From Brevibacterium yomogidense (lineage in GTDB: Bacteria; Actinomycetota; Actinomycetes; Actinomycetales; Brevibacteriaceae), in contig NZ_JABASY010000003.1 of assembly GCF_016107685.1 (NCBI RefSeq), positions 483,039 through 547,038 on the forward strand: a DNA stretch of 64,000 nt, read 5' to 3'. Both the position numbers and the translations under genes were made by a program. Positions 17,228-24,837 of this stretch are shown here, piece by piece. The notes below the pieces were generated by a model. It made no database searches. It worked only from the letters and a program-made list of their open reading frames with translations, and had not been told where the DNA came from. Numbering within the stretch: position 1 is the first letter of the stretch; every line of letters starts with the position of its first letter.

Positions 17228-17241
17228 TTCGTGCACACGAA
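17228..17241. promoter_or_regulatory. Palindromic operator at the dctP start site
   Basis: TTCGTG-CA-CACGAA, a perfect 6-bp inverted repeat, begins 2 bp after the -10 box of the dctP promoter and covers the expected +1. A second overlapping pair, GCGAAC and GTTCGT, lies beside it. Binding here would block the operon; the GntR or IclR neighbour is the likely ligand. Confidence 0.5.
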
Positions 17242-17243
17242 CT

Positions 17244-17272
17244 ACGCTACGGCTCCGGCACCCGTGCGTCAA
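17244..17272 (-). promoter_or_regulatory. Promoter of the dctPQM-CoA-transferase operon
   Basis: TTGACG (17267-17272) and TAGCGT (17244-17249), both read on the minus strand, are separated by exactly 17 bp. The transcription start would fall near 17237, about 45 nt before the dctP ATG. Confidence 0.7.
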
Positions 17273-17287
17273 AACCCGTCGGCAGCT

Positions 17288-17968
17288 TCAGACGGGACGT
17301 GCACCGCAGAGCACGTCGACGTGCGCCTGCAGGTGGCCGCGCATGAGTGATTCAGCGCCGGATGCGTCCTCCTGCACGAGGGCCGCCAGCAGCAGCTCGT
17401 GCACACGGACCGTCTCGCGCATCTCCGCATCGCGGATGCGGGCGGGGTCGTCGGTGATGTCACGGATCGGCGCGATGAGCCCGCGGATGATCGCCGCGAG
17501 GACCTCGTTGCCACTGCCCTCCGCGATGAGCACGTGGAAGCGGGCGTTCGCCTCGAAGAACTCCCCTCGCGACTGCGCGCGGGCCATGACGGACTGGAGG
17601 GCGCGCAGGTCAGAGAGTTGCTCACTCGTCATCCGCGTCGCCGCAAGCGCCGCGCACCGCGGCTCGATCGCCATGCGCGCCTCTGCAAGGTCCACGGCCG
17701 GGAATCCGGCCATCCCGACGCCGCGCTGCAGGGCGGCCGTCACCTGACGAGCCCCTGGCTCCGCCACGAACGTGCCCCCGCCCCGGCCCACCCTCCGGTC
17801 GACGAGCCCCTCCGCCGCGAGCTGGGCGAGAGCTCCGCGCACGGTCGTCCGGCTCACACCCACCTGCGCCCCGAGCTCGCGCTCCGGCGGCAGCGGACTG
17901 CCGACAGACAGGTCACCGCTCAGTATGCGGTCGCGCAGATCCGCCGCCACCGTCTCGACCCCGCTCAT
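17288..17968 (-). CDS. GntR family transcriptional regulator (FCD subfamily)
   Basis: 226 residues: winged helix-turn-helix at about 1-72 with the GntR pattern Leu-Pro-Pro-Glu-Arg-Glu-Leu and Ser-Arg-Thr-Thr-Val-Arg, then an all-helical FCD ligand-binding domain (about 80-220) with the metal-site His of Phe-His-x-Leu-Ile. Start taken at the ATG at 17968, behind AAGGGG; an alternative GTG at 17992 adds eight residues. It lies upstream of dctP in the same direction and is divergent from the acyl-CoA dehydrogenase gene. A TGGT-N3-ACC operator of FCD type lies between that divergent pair. It most likely senses the acid or acyl-CoA handled by this module. Confidence 0.9.
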   Translation of the reverse strand: MSGVETVAADLRDRILSGDLSVGSPLPPERELGAQVGVSRTTVRGALAQLAAEGLVDRRVGRGGGTFVAEPGARQVTAALQRGVGMAGFPAVDLAEARMAIEPRCAALAATRMTSEQLSDLRALQSVMARAQSRGEFFEANARFHVLIAEGSGNEVLAAIIRGLIAPIRDITDDPARIRDAEMRETVRVHELLLAALVQEDASGAESLMRGHLQAHVDVLCGARPV

Positions 17969-17996
17969 GCCGCGCCCCTTTCGCTCATCCACCTAA

Positions 17997-18007
17997 TGGT
18001 AGTACCT
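17997..18007. promoter_or_regulatory. FCD-GntR-type operator between gntR and the acyl-CoA dehydrogenase gene
   Basis: TGGTAGTACCT fits the TGGT-N3-ACCA half-site pairing used by FCD-type GntR regulators with one mismatch. It lies in the 88-bp divergent intergenic region, where TACCTT on the plus strand and TACCAT on the minus strand could be -10 boxes overlapping it. Confidence 0.45.
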
Positions 18008-18056
18008 TTGGGGGGATCAGCAGCAGCGACAGCAGAGTTCAGTTCCAGGAGGAGCC

Positions 18057-19223
18057 ATGGAGTTCGGTCTCACAGACGACCAGGTCGAGGTGCGCACCGC
18101 AGCGCGGGAGATCGTTGCCCCTTTCGACGACGAGTACTGGGCGGAGAAGGACCTCGCCGGGGAGTTCCCGCAGGAGTTCTACGATCACCTGGCGTCCCAC
18201 GGCTGGTTGGGCCTCACGACGCCGGAGGAGTACGGCGGCGGCGGGCTGGGGATCACGGAGGCCACCCTCCTCCTCGAGGCGATCGCCGCGGGCGGCGGGG
18301 CGATGAACGCTGCGAGCTCCGTGCACATGACGCTCTTCGGCATGCACCCCGTCATCGTGCACGGATCCGACGCGATGAAGCAGGAGAACCTGCCCCGCGT
18401 GGCCTCCGGTGACCTGCACGTCTGCTTCGGGGTGACAGAGCCGGACGCAGGCCTGGACACCACCCGGATCACGACGTTCGCCACGCGGCGAGGATCCGAT
18501 TACGTCGTCCGCGGCCGCAAGGTATGGATCTCCAAGGCCCTCGAATCGGAGAAGATCCTCCTGCTCACCCGCACCACGCCTCGCAGCGAGGTCGAGAAGC
18601 CCACGGACGGCCTCACCCTGTTCTTCACGGACCTCGACCGGGACCGGGTATCGATCAGCCCCATCCGGAAGATCGGCCGCAACGCGGTCTCCTCGAACGA
18701 ACTCGTGATCGACGACCTCGTCATCCCGGAGGCGCACCGGGTGGGTGAGGAAGGCAAGGGCTTCACCTACATCCTCGACGGCCTCAATCCCGAACGCATG
18801 CTCATCGCGTCCGAAGCACTCGGCATCGGCCGCGCCGCTCTGGCGAAGGCGACGGCCTATGCGAAGGAGCGCGTCGTCTTCGACCGTCCCATCGGCATGA
18901 ACCAGGGGATCCAGTTCCCGCTCGCGGACGCCCTCGCCAAGCTCGACGCCGCGGAACTCGCGCTCCGTCACGCGACCTGGACGTACGACAACGGGCTGCC
19001 CAGCGGTCGCGCCGCCAACACCGCGAAGTACCTCTGCGCGGAAGCCGGGTACGAGGCCGCGGACCGTGCACTGCAGGTCCACGGCGGCATGGGGTACTCC
19101 GAGGAGTACCACGTGGGCCGCTACCTGCGGGAGGTCCGCCTCATGCGCATCGCGCCCGTGAGCCAGGAGATGGTGCTCAACTACCTGGGCACGAAGGTGC
19201 TGGGCCTCCCCCGGTCGTACTGA
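18057..19223 (+). CDS. Acyl-CoA dehydrogenase
   Basis: 388-residue flavoprotein that would introduce an alpha,beta double bond into an acyl-CoA. The N-terminal helical domain, the Val-Thr-Glu-Pro-Asp-Ala-Gly FAD-contact strand near residue 125, and the C-terminal helical domain with Gly-Gly-Met-Gly-Tyr-Ser-Glu-Glu near 345 are all present. The usual C-terminal catalytic Glu (Tyr-Glu-Gly-Thr context) is replaced by Ala-Pro-Val-Ser around Pro367. A Glu instead occurs at position 246 in Asn-Pro-Glu-Arg, matching the alternative base position of isovaleryl- and long-chain dehydrogenases. AGGAGG precedes the ATG. Divergent from gntR, it probably oxidises the CoA ester made by the neighbouring CoA-transferase. 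Confidence 0.92.
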   Translation: MEFGLTDDQVEVRTAAREIVAPFDDEYWAEKDLAGEFPQEFYDHLASHGWLGLTTPEEYGGGGLGITEATLLLEAIAAGGGAMNAASSVHMTLFGMHPVIVHGSDAMKQENLPRVASGDLHVCFGVTEPDAGLDTTRITTFATRRGSDYVVRGRKVWISKALESEKILLLTRTTPRSEVEKPTDGLTLFFTDLDRDRVSISPIRKIGRNAVSSNELVIDDLVIPEAHRVGEEGKGFTYILDGLNPERMLIASEALGIGRAALAKATAYAKERVVFDRPIGMNQGIQFPLADALAKLDAAELALRHATWTYDNGLPSGRAANTAKYLCAEAGYEAADRALQVHGGMGYSEEYHVGRYLREVRLMRIAPVSQEMVLNYLGTKVLGLPRSY

Positions 19224-19282
19224 CGCGGCCGCGGGGCGTACTGACGCCGCCGCTGCTCACGCTGACGCCGCCGCAACTCATG
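19220..19282 (+). repeat. Three imperfect 21-bp tandem repeats after the acyl-CoA dehydrogenase
   Basis: CTGACGCSGCCGC begins at 19220, 19241 and 19262, an exact 21-bp period, with the remaining 8 bp of each unit diverged. The first copy contains the stop codon of the dehydrogenase gene. Confidence 0.7.
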
Positions 19283-19298
19283 CCGGCGCCGCGTGAAT

Positions 19299-19339
19299 CG
19301 CTGCGGGCACCTCACCAGATCGGTGTGGTGCCCGCAGCG
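19299..19339. terminator. Bidirectional terminator between the acyl-CoA dehydrogenase gene and folD
   Basis: A 13-bp perfect inverted repeat (19299-19311 and 19327-19339), extended inward by a further CACC/GGTG pair after one mismatch. It lies between convergent genes. Confidence 0.8.
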
Positions 19340-19362
19340 TCGATCCGCGTCTACGGGGCCGT

Positions 19363-20289
19363 TCAGGCGCCGGCCGCACGGCGCTCCGCGATCTCCACGA
19401 CGTTGACGAGCAGCATCGCGCGGGTCATCGGCCCCACGCCGCCCGGGTTGGGGGTGTAGGCGGATGCCCGCTCCCGCGCCGCGCGTTCGATGTCGCCGAC
19501 GACCTTCGACTTGCCCGTCTCCGGATCCTCCGACCGGGAGACGCCCACGTCGATGAGGACAGCCCCGTCCTTCACCATGTCCGCGGTCACCATCCCCGCC
19601 TGCCCGGCGGCCGCGACGATGACGTCCGCCTGCGCGACGAGCGCCGGCAGGTCCCGGGTCCCCGTGTGCGTGAGGGTGACCGTGGCGTTGACGGCCTTCC
19701 GGGTGAGCAGCAGGCCGATCGGGCGGCCCACGGTCACACCGCGGCCCAGGACGACGACGTGCTTGCTGTTCAGGTCGATGTCGTGCCGCGTGAGCAGTTC
19801 GACGATTCCGGCCGGCGTGCAGGGCAGAGGAGTGTCGATGTCCTCCTTCACCCGCAGCACGAGGTTGCCCAGATTCTGCGGGTGCAGACCGTCCGCGTCC
19901 TTCGCCGGGTCGATGAGTCCGATCACGCGGTTCTCGTCGATCCCGTCCGGCAGCGGCAGCTGCACGATGTAGCCGGTGCACTCCGGGTTCTCGTTGAGGC
20001 GACGGACCGCGTCCTCGATCTCCTCCTGCGTCGCCGTGGCGGGCAGATCCTCGCGGATCGACGCGATGCCGATCTCAGCACAGTCCCGGTGCTTCCCCGC
20101 CACATACCACTGCGAACCGGGGTCATCGCCAACCAGCAGGGTGCCCAGTCCCGCGGTCACGCCGCGGGCCCGCAGGGCTTCCACCCGCTCAATCAGCTCT
20201 CCCTTAATGGCGGCGGCGGTCGCCGTGCCGTCGAGCTTGCGCGGTTCCGCCGCGAGCTTCGCAGCCGCTGCTTCCGTTCCCGCTGTCAT
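19363..20289 (-). CDS. folD: Bifunctional methylenetetrahydrofolate dehydrogenase/cyclohydrolase
   Basis: 308 residues; interconverts 5,10-methylene-, methenyl- and 10-formyl-tetrahydrofolate using NADP. The substrate motif with the catalytic Lys lies in Tyr-Val-Ala-Gly-Lys-His near residue 65. Gln-Leu-Pro-Leu-Pro near 110 and Asp-Gly-Leu-His near 135 follow. The dinucleotide-binding Gly-Arg-Gly-Val-Thr-Val-Gly-Arg-Pro (near 180) and the C-terminal [11 protein letters not shown] signature complete it. Residues 1-17 are an Ala/Glu-rich lead absent from most FolD. Its start overlaps the glyA stop (ATGA), coupling the two one-carbon genes. Confidence 0.96.
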   Translation of the reverse strand: MTAGTEAAAAKLAAEPRKLDGTATAAAIKGELIERVEALRARGVTAGLGTLLVGDDPGSQWYVAGKHRDCAEIGIASIREDLPATATQEEIEDAVRRLNENPECTGYIVQLPLPDGIDENRVIGLIDPAKDADGLHPQNLGNLVLRVKEDIDTPLPCTPAGIVELLTRHDIDLNSKHVVVLGRGVTVGRPIGLLLTRKAVNATVTLTHTGTRDLPALVAQADVIVAAAGQAGMVTADMVKDGAVLIDVGVSRSEDPETGKSKVVGDIERAARERASAYTPNPGGVGPMTRAMLLVNVVEIAERRAAGA

Positions 20290-21572
20290 GAGTACTGCTC
20301 CAGGCCTTCGTAGAGGGAGAACCCGTCCGCGAGCTTGCGCACGCGCGCCCGCAGTCCGTCGACGTCCGCCCCGGGCTTGAGCGCCTGCGCGATGATGTCG
20401 GACACCTCGGTGAACTCCGTGTCACCGAAGCCGCGCGCGGCGAGTGCCGGCGTCCCGATCCGCAGACCGGAGGTGGTCATCGGCGGAAGCGGATCGAACG
20501 GCACCGCATTGCGGTTGACGGTGATGCCGACCTCGTGGAGGAGGTCCTCCCCCTCCTTGCCGTTGAGGTGGGAGTTGCGCAGGTCGACGATGACCAGGTG
20601 GACGTCGGTCCCACCCGTGAGCACCTGGACGCCGGCGTCTGCGACATCCGCCTCCTGGAGGCGGTCCGCGAGGATCCGCGCACCGCGCAGCGTCCTCTCC
20701 TGCTTCTCCTTGAACTCCGCCTGCGCCGCGAGCTTGAAGGCGACGGCCTTCGCCGCGATGACGTGCATGAGCGGGCCGCCCTGCTGACCGGGGAACACCG
20801 CGGAGTTGATCTTCTTCGCGTTCGCTTCGTCCTTCGACAGGATGAAGCCGGAGCGGGGCCCGCCGATCGTCTTGTGGACCGTCGACGACACGACGTCCGC
20901 GATCGGCACCGGGTTCGGGTGCAGGTCCGCCGCGACGAGGCCCGCGAAATGCGCCATGTCGACCCAGAGGGTGGCACCCACTTCGTCCGCGATCGAGCGG
21001 AACGCGTCGAAGTCGAGCTGGCGGGGGTACGCCGACCAGCCGGCCACGATCACGTCCGGGCGGTTCTCGAGTGCGCGCTGCCGGACGACGTCCATGTCGA
21101 CCCGATAGGTCTGCGGATCCACTTCGTAGGAGGAGATGTCGTAGAGACGGCCGGAGAAGTTGATCTTCATCCCGTGCGTGAGGTGCCCGCCGTGCGCCAG
21201 ATCCATACCGAGCAGCTTGTGGCCGGCGCGCGCGAACGCGTGGAGGACGGCGGCGTTGGCCTGCGCCCCGGAGTGCGGCTGGACGTTGGCGTAGGCAGCG
21301 CCGAACAGCGACTTCGCCCGGTCGATCGCGAGATCCTCTGCGACGTCGACGAATTCGCAGCCGCCGTAGTAGCGGCGACCCGGGTAGCCTTCCGCGTACT
21401 TGTTCGTGAGGACGGAACCCTGCGCTTCGAGGACGGCCCGGGGAACGAAGTTCTCCGACGCGATCATCTCGAGTGTGCTGCGCTGCCGGGACAGTTCCTG
21501 GTCCAACACCTGTGCGATCTCAGGATCCACGGTCGCAAGTCCTGCGTTCATCGCGGAAGGGGCTTCGGTCAT
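20286..21572 (-). CDS. glyA: Serine hydroxymethyltransferase
   Basis: 428 residues; PLP enzyme converting serine and tetrahydrofolate to glycine and methylene-tetrahydrofolate, the substrate of the downstream FolD. The N-terminal Ile-Ala-Ser-Glu-Asn-Phe motif, Asn-Lys-Tyr-Ala-Glu-Gly-Tyr-Pro and Arg-Tyr-Tyr-Gly-Gly-Cys-Glu are intact. The PLP-binding Lys lies in Ser-Thr-Val-His-Lys-Thr near residue 235. GAGGAG lies upstream of the ATG at 21572; a second Met at codon 8 is possible. A CCGCGTACGCGG palindrome lies 40-50 bp upstream. No glycine or ZTP riboswitch could be recognised in the 130 bp before it. Confidence 0.97.
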   Translation of the reverse strand: MTEAPSAMNAGLATVDPEIAQVLDQELSRQRSTLEMIASENFVPRAVLEAQGSVLTNKYAEGYPGRRYYGGCEFVDVAEDLAIDRAKSLFGAAYANVQPHSGAQANAAVLHAFARAGHKLLGMDLAHGGHLTHGMKINFSGRLYDISSYEVDPQTYRVDMDVVRQRALENRPDVIVAGWSAYPRQLDFDAFRSIADEVGATLWVDMAHFAGLVAADLHPNPVPIADVVSSTVHKTIGGPRSGFILSKDEANAKKINSAVFPGQQGGPLMHVIAAKAVAFKLAAQAEFKEKQERTLRGARILADRLQEADVADAGVQVLTGGTDVHLVIVDLRNSHLNGKEGEDLLHEVGITVNRNAVPFDPLPPMTTSGLRIGTPALAARGFGDTEFTEVSDIIAQALKPGADVDGLRARVRKLADGFSLYEGLEQYS

Positions 21573-21702
21573 CTGGGGTACTCCTCACCGGAAATGAGAC
21601 AGCCGCGTACGCGGTCCTCGCCTAGCGTAACAGCGGGTCTGACGCTCGTCCCCGCTGGCCCACGATCCCACAGAACGGCCGTGCCGGAAAGAATTCCCTC
21701 CG

Positions 21703-22647
21703 TCAGTCCGGCATGCGGACTGGGGCGCTCGCCCCGGCTGTGGTGCTCACCCAGACAGGGGGATGCACCGGAGCGACCGCCATGGCTGCGCTGAGGAAGA
21801 GGGCGCTGCTGATGCCGGTGATGGTCCACATCGCCTCCGGTGCGATCGCCGCGGAGTCCATCGCGAGGCCCACCGCAGAGAACGGGACGGCATGGGCGAA
21901 CACCGCCGGCCAGACACTACCCTGACGTGCGGCGAGCGCGCTGAGGAAGAGGCTCAAGGGGAGGATCCCGGAGGTGGCAGCGGCGGCGTGGGAGAGGGGC
22001 ATGGCCCCCTGGAGGACGTATGTGACGTGCAGCGGCATGTGGAATGCCGTCCATGCGACTGCGACGATGAGCGCCGACCGCCAGAAGCCGCCGCCCAGCA
22101 GGCGCGGCAGATGCGCCCTCCAGACGACCTCCTCGCCCAGAGTGCTGCACGCGAAGACGACAGCGAGCGGCAGCATCAGGAGGACCCCCGGGACCAGCAC
22201 TTGCGCCGGCTGCAGCGTCATCGCACCGACCGTGGCCGACAGCAGCGCCGTGACGATCGCGATGACGGCCACCGCTGCTGCGCCTGCCGCACAGGTGAGG
22301 ACGAAGCGGCCGCGTGTGCCCACCCCCCGACGCAGGCCCCATGCGGAGACGAGCCCGGCACGTCCGTCGCCGTGGTCGGCGAGCACCCTCCGCAGCACTG
22401 CCCATGACACGAGCGCCGGGATCCAGCGGCCCACGAGGACCGCCCACGACGGAACCGGCACGCCCGCGACGAGGAAGGCCCCGCACACCGCGGTGAGGAC
22501 GACGAGCGGCCCGCCTGCGAGCAGGACGACTGCCCGGCGCGTGGAGGCGAGGGCCGCGGCGTCACTCCCGTGCAGACGGGCCGCAGGGAGGGTGGGGCGC
22601 CCGGGAGGGGCGGAGGGCACGTGCTGCGGGGCGGGAGGTGCTGTCAT
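21703..22647 (-). CDS. CPBP family intramembrane glutamic endopeptidase
   Basis: 314 residues with about eight predicted transmembrane helices. The CPBP (Abi/Rce1) motifs are present: Gly-Glu-Glu-Val-Val-Trp-Arg (EExxxR, near residue 175), Phe-His-Met-Pro-Leu-His (FxxxH, near 205) and a final His in Phe-Ala-His-Ala (near 250). Family members cleave prenylated proteins or bacteriocin leaders, or have immunity-type roles; the target here is unknown. I chose the ATG at 22647, because a TAGTGT box ends 7 nt upstream with no ribosome-binding site; an upstream GTG at 22671 is possible. It lies 130 bp downstream of glyA's start in the same direction but has its own promoter signal. Confidence 0.85.
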   Translation of the reverse strand: MTAPPAPQHVPSAPPGRPTLPAARLHGSDAAALASTRRAVVLLAGGPLVVLTAVCGAFLVAGVPVPSWAVLVGRWIPALVSWAVLRRVLADHGDGRAGLVSAWGLRRGVGTRGRFVLTCAAGAAAVAVIAIVTALLSATVGAMTLQPAQVLVPGVLLMLPLAVVFACSTLGEEVVWRAHLPRLLGGGFWRSALIVAVAWTAFHMPLHVTYVLQGAMPLSHAAAATSGILPLSLFLSALAARQGSVWPAVFAHAVPFSAVGLAMDSAAIAPEAMWTITGISSALFLSAAMAVAPVHPPVWVSTTAGASAPVRMPD

Positions 22648-22654
22648 ACCCACC

Positions 22655-22660
22655 ACACTA
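22655..22660 (-). promoter_or_regulatory. -10-like box for a leaderless CPBP protease mRNA
   Basis: TAGTGT on the minus strand is separated by 7 nt from the ATG at 22647; no Shine-Dalgarno sequence is present. The same hexamer at the same distance precedes the DUF1707 gene at 62063. Confidence 0.45.
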
Positions 22661-22724
22661 GGAACGAACACTCAGGCTTCTCACTGGTGGCGACCGGAGT
22701 CCCCACGGGGGTTTTCCCCACCAT

Positions 22725-22762
22725 CCGCGGAGGGCCCGACCGCACAGCCGAGCCCTCCGCGG
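22725..22762 (-). terminator. Terminator of the liv/acyl-CoA ligase operon
   Basis: An 11-bp perfect inverted repeat (22725-22735 and 22752-22762) begins about 40 bp after the PaaK-like gene's stop and is oriented to end the long minus-strand operon that starts near 31 kb. Confidence 0.65.
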
Positions 22763-22803
22763 ACCGCGCCGCCCGCCCTCCGCAGACGACGGGGCGGGAC
22801 AAA

Positions 22804-23982
22804 TCAGTCCCAGGTGCGGGTGTCGACGATGACAGCGTCGTCGTCGAACCCGTCGGCGGTCCGCACGTCCGCGCGGAACCGCAGCTCCGAACGGATCCGG
22901 TCCGCGGCCTCGGCGACGACGGTGTCCGCGTCCGCACCGGCGGTGACGACGACCTCGGCGACGACGGAGTCCCTGTGGTCCTCCCGCCCGATGACGAACC
23001 GCAGCGCGTCCGCACCCTCGAGCTTCGCCGCGACCCCCTTCACCTGGGTGGGGTGCAGGAACATCCCGCGGACCTTGACGGCCTGCCCGGTGCGCCCCAG
23101 CACCCCCGCGAGCCGGCGCCGCCCGTCCGTCTGCACGGGCTGCCCGCCGTCCGTCACCCAGGCGGACAGATCGCCGGTCCCGAACCGGATCAGCGGCGCG
23201 GTCTCACGGAGGATCGACACGACGACCTCGCCGGGCCCCTCCGTGAGGGGGGTGCCGTCAGCGATGTCGCAGACGTCGACCGTGATCCCGCTCGCCGTCA
23301 CCATCCCGTCAGCACGGCCGTCCTCGTAGGAGATGAGACCGGCCTCGGCGGACCCGTAGGCCATCCGCACCTGCGGGACCCACACCTGCAGGGTCTCCCG
23401 CAGACTGTCCGGCAGGGGCTCCGCGGTGACGACCGCGTACTGCAGGGGCATGTCCTCGGGCGTCCCCCCGTCGGCCTCGAAGAGGTCGATGAGTGCTTTG
23501 AGGTAGCTGGGCAGCCCGACGTACCCGCGGATCCCCAGATCCCGGATCGCCTGCACCTGCAGCTGTTGGTTCCCGATCCCGGCGGGCAGGACCGTCCCGC
23601 CGGCCGCCACGATGCCCTCGTCGAACATCGCACCCGCCGGAGACAGGTGATAGCCGAAGCAGTTGAGGACGATGTCCCCCGGCCTCAGCCCCGCCGCTTC
23701 CAGCGCCTCCCGCCACCGCCACGGGTCCTCCCCCGCCGGCTGGGCCTCGTAGATGGGGCCCGGTGACTGGAAGATCCGCTTGGGCACACCGTCGCCGAGG
23801 ACGTGGTCACGTGCCGCGACCATCTCGTCCTTGCTCTGGACGGGGACTGCGAGGAGGTCCTCCGCGGATCCGATCGCCGCCGGGTCCAGTCCCGCCGCGT
23901 CGAGGCGCTGCCGCAGGACCGGGTCGCGGTCCGCCGCAGCGGTGACGATGGCCGGCACGTCCGTGCCGCTCGTTGCGTTCAT
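22804..23982 (-). CDS. PaaK-like AMP-forming phenylacetate--CoA ligase family protein
   Basis: 392 residues related to phenylacetate--CoA ligase. A Tyr-Gly-Ser-Ala-Glu motif (near residue 210), Arg-Phe-Gly-Thr-Gly-Asp-Leu (near 270) and Gly-Arg-Thr-Gly-Gln-Ala-Val-Lys-Val-Arg-Gly-Met-Phe (near 300) match the family core. The Ser/Thr/Gly-rich ATP phosphate loop is replaced by Phe71-Gln-Ser-Pro-Gly-Pro-Ile-Tyr, and the protein is about 40 residues shorter than PaaK. It is the last gene of the ABC-transporter operon, 12 bp after livF. It probably activates, or recognises, the acid imported by the transporter; whether it is catalytically competent is unclear. Confidence 0.8.
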   Translation of the reverse strand: MNATSGTDVPAIVTAAADRDPVLRQRLDAAGLDPAAIGSAEDLLAVPVQSKDEMVAARDHVLGDGVPKRIFQSPGPIYEAQPAGEDPWRWREALEAAGLRPGDIVLNCFGYHLSPAGAMFDEGIVAAGGTVLPAGIGNQQLQVQAIRDLGIRGYVGLPSYLKALIDLFEADGGTPEDMPLQYAVVTAEPLPDSLRETLQVWVPQVRMAYGSAEAGLISYEDGRADGMVTASGITVDVCDIADGTPLTEGPGEVVVSILRETAPLIRFGTGDLSAWVTDGGQPVQTDGRRRLAGVLGRTGQAVKVRGMFLHPTQVKGVAAKLEGADALRFVIGREDHRDSVVAEVVVTAGADADTVVAEAADRIRSELRFRADVRTADGFDDDAVIVDTRTWD

Positions 23983-23994
23983 GGTGGTCTCCCC

Positions 23995-24837
23995 TCACAA
24001 CCAGCGCTTGCGGCGCCGATAGTGCTTGACGTCCCGATAGCTGCGCTTGCCCGCATCTCCCCCGACACCCAGGTAGAACTCCTTCACGTCGGGGTTGTTC
24101 GCGAGAGCGTCCGCCTCACCCTCGAGCATGATCCGGCCCTGCTCCATGATGTAGCCGTGGTGCGCCACAGAAAGCGCGGTGCGGGCGTTCTGCTCGATGA
24201 CGAGCACGGTGAGTCCCGTGTCCGCGTTGAGCCGGGCGATCGTCTCGAAGATCTCCTCGACCAGCAGCGGGGCGAGTCCCAGCGACGGCTCGTCGAGCAT
24301 GAGGAGGGTCGGCTTGGCCATGAGTGCCCGCCCGATCGCGAGCATCTGCTGCTCGCCCCCGGACAGGAAACCGGCGGTCCGGGCACGCATGTCCGCGAGC
24401 TTCGGGAAGAACTCGTAGACGAAGTCGAGCGTCTCCGCCGCCTCTCCCGCCTTCGTGTACCCGCCCGCCAGCAGATTGTCCGCGACGGTGAGGTGCGGGA
24501 AGACGTGACGGCCCTCCATGCAGAGGCTCAGACCGCGCTTCACCCGTTCCGGTGCGTCCATCTTCGTGATGTCCTCACCTCCGAAGGTGATGTGCCCGCT
24601 CGTCACCTCCCCCTGCTCACTGGGCAGCAGACCCGACGCCGCTTTGAGCGTCGTCGACTTCCCCGCCCCGTTGGAGCCCAGCAGGGCGACGATCTGCCCT
24701 TCCGGCACCTCGAGCGACAGGCCGCGCAGCACGAGGATGACCTCGTCGTAGATGACTTCGATGTTGTTGATCGACAGGAGCGCGGGCGGTGCGACCGGAG
24801 GCCCGGCCCCCCGCGCCGTGTCCGGAGCCGCGGTCAC
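23995..24837 (-). CDS. livF: Branched-chain-amino-acid-type ABC transporter ATP-binding protein
   Basis: 280 residues. Walker A Gly-Ser-Asn-Gly-Ala-Gly-Lys-Ser-Thr lies near residue 55, the ABC signature appears as Leu-Ser-Gly-Gly-Glu-Gln-Gln near 160, and Walker B Leu-Leu-Met-Leu-Asp-Glu-Pro near 182. The Met-Glu-Gly-Arg-His-Val-Phe segment after the Q-loop is typical of LivF. The N-terminus has a 20-residue Ala/Pro lead, and the C-terminus carries a basic 25-residue tail longer than usual. The start is GTG, overlapping the livK stop (GTGA). It pairs with LivG to power the LivHM permease. Confidence 0.92.
   Translation of the reverse strand: MTAAPDTARGAGPPVAPPALLSINNIEVIYDEVILVLRGLSLEVPEGQIVALLGSNGAGKSTTLKAASGLLPSEQGEVTSGHITFGGEDITKMDAPERVKRGLSLCMEGRHVFPHLTVADNLLAGGYTKAGEAAETLDFVYEFFPKLADMRARTAGFLSGGEQQMLAIGRALMAKPTLLMLDEPSLGLAPLLVEEIFETIARLNADTGLTVLVIEQNARTALSVAHHGYIMEQGRIMLEGEADALANNPDVKEFYLGVGGDAGKRSYRDVKHYRRRKRWL

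Noticed and set aside
21573..21702. Glycine or ZTP riboswitch upstream of glyA
   Set aside because: Only a CCGCGTACGCGG palindrome is seen; the conserved riboswitch cores could not be recognised.
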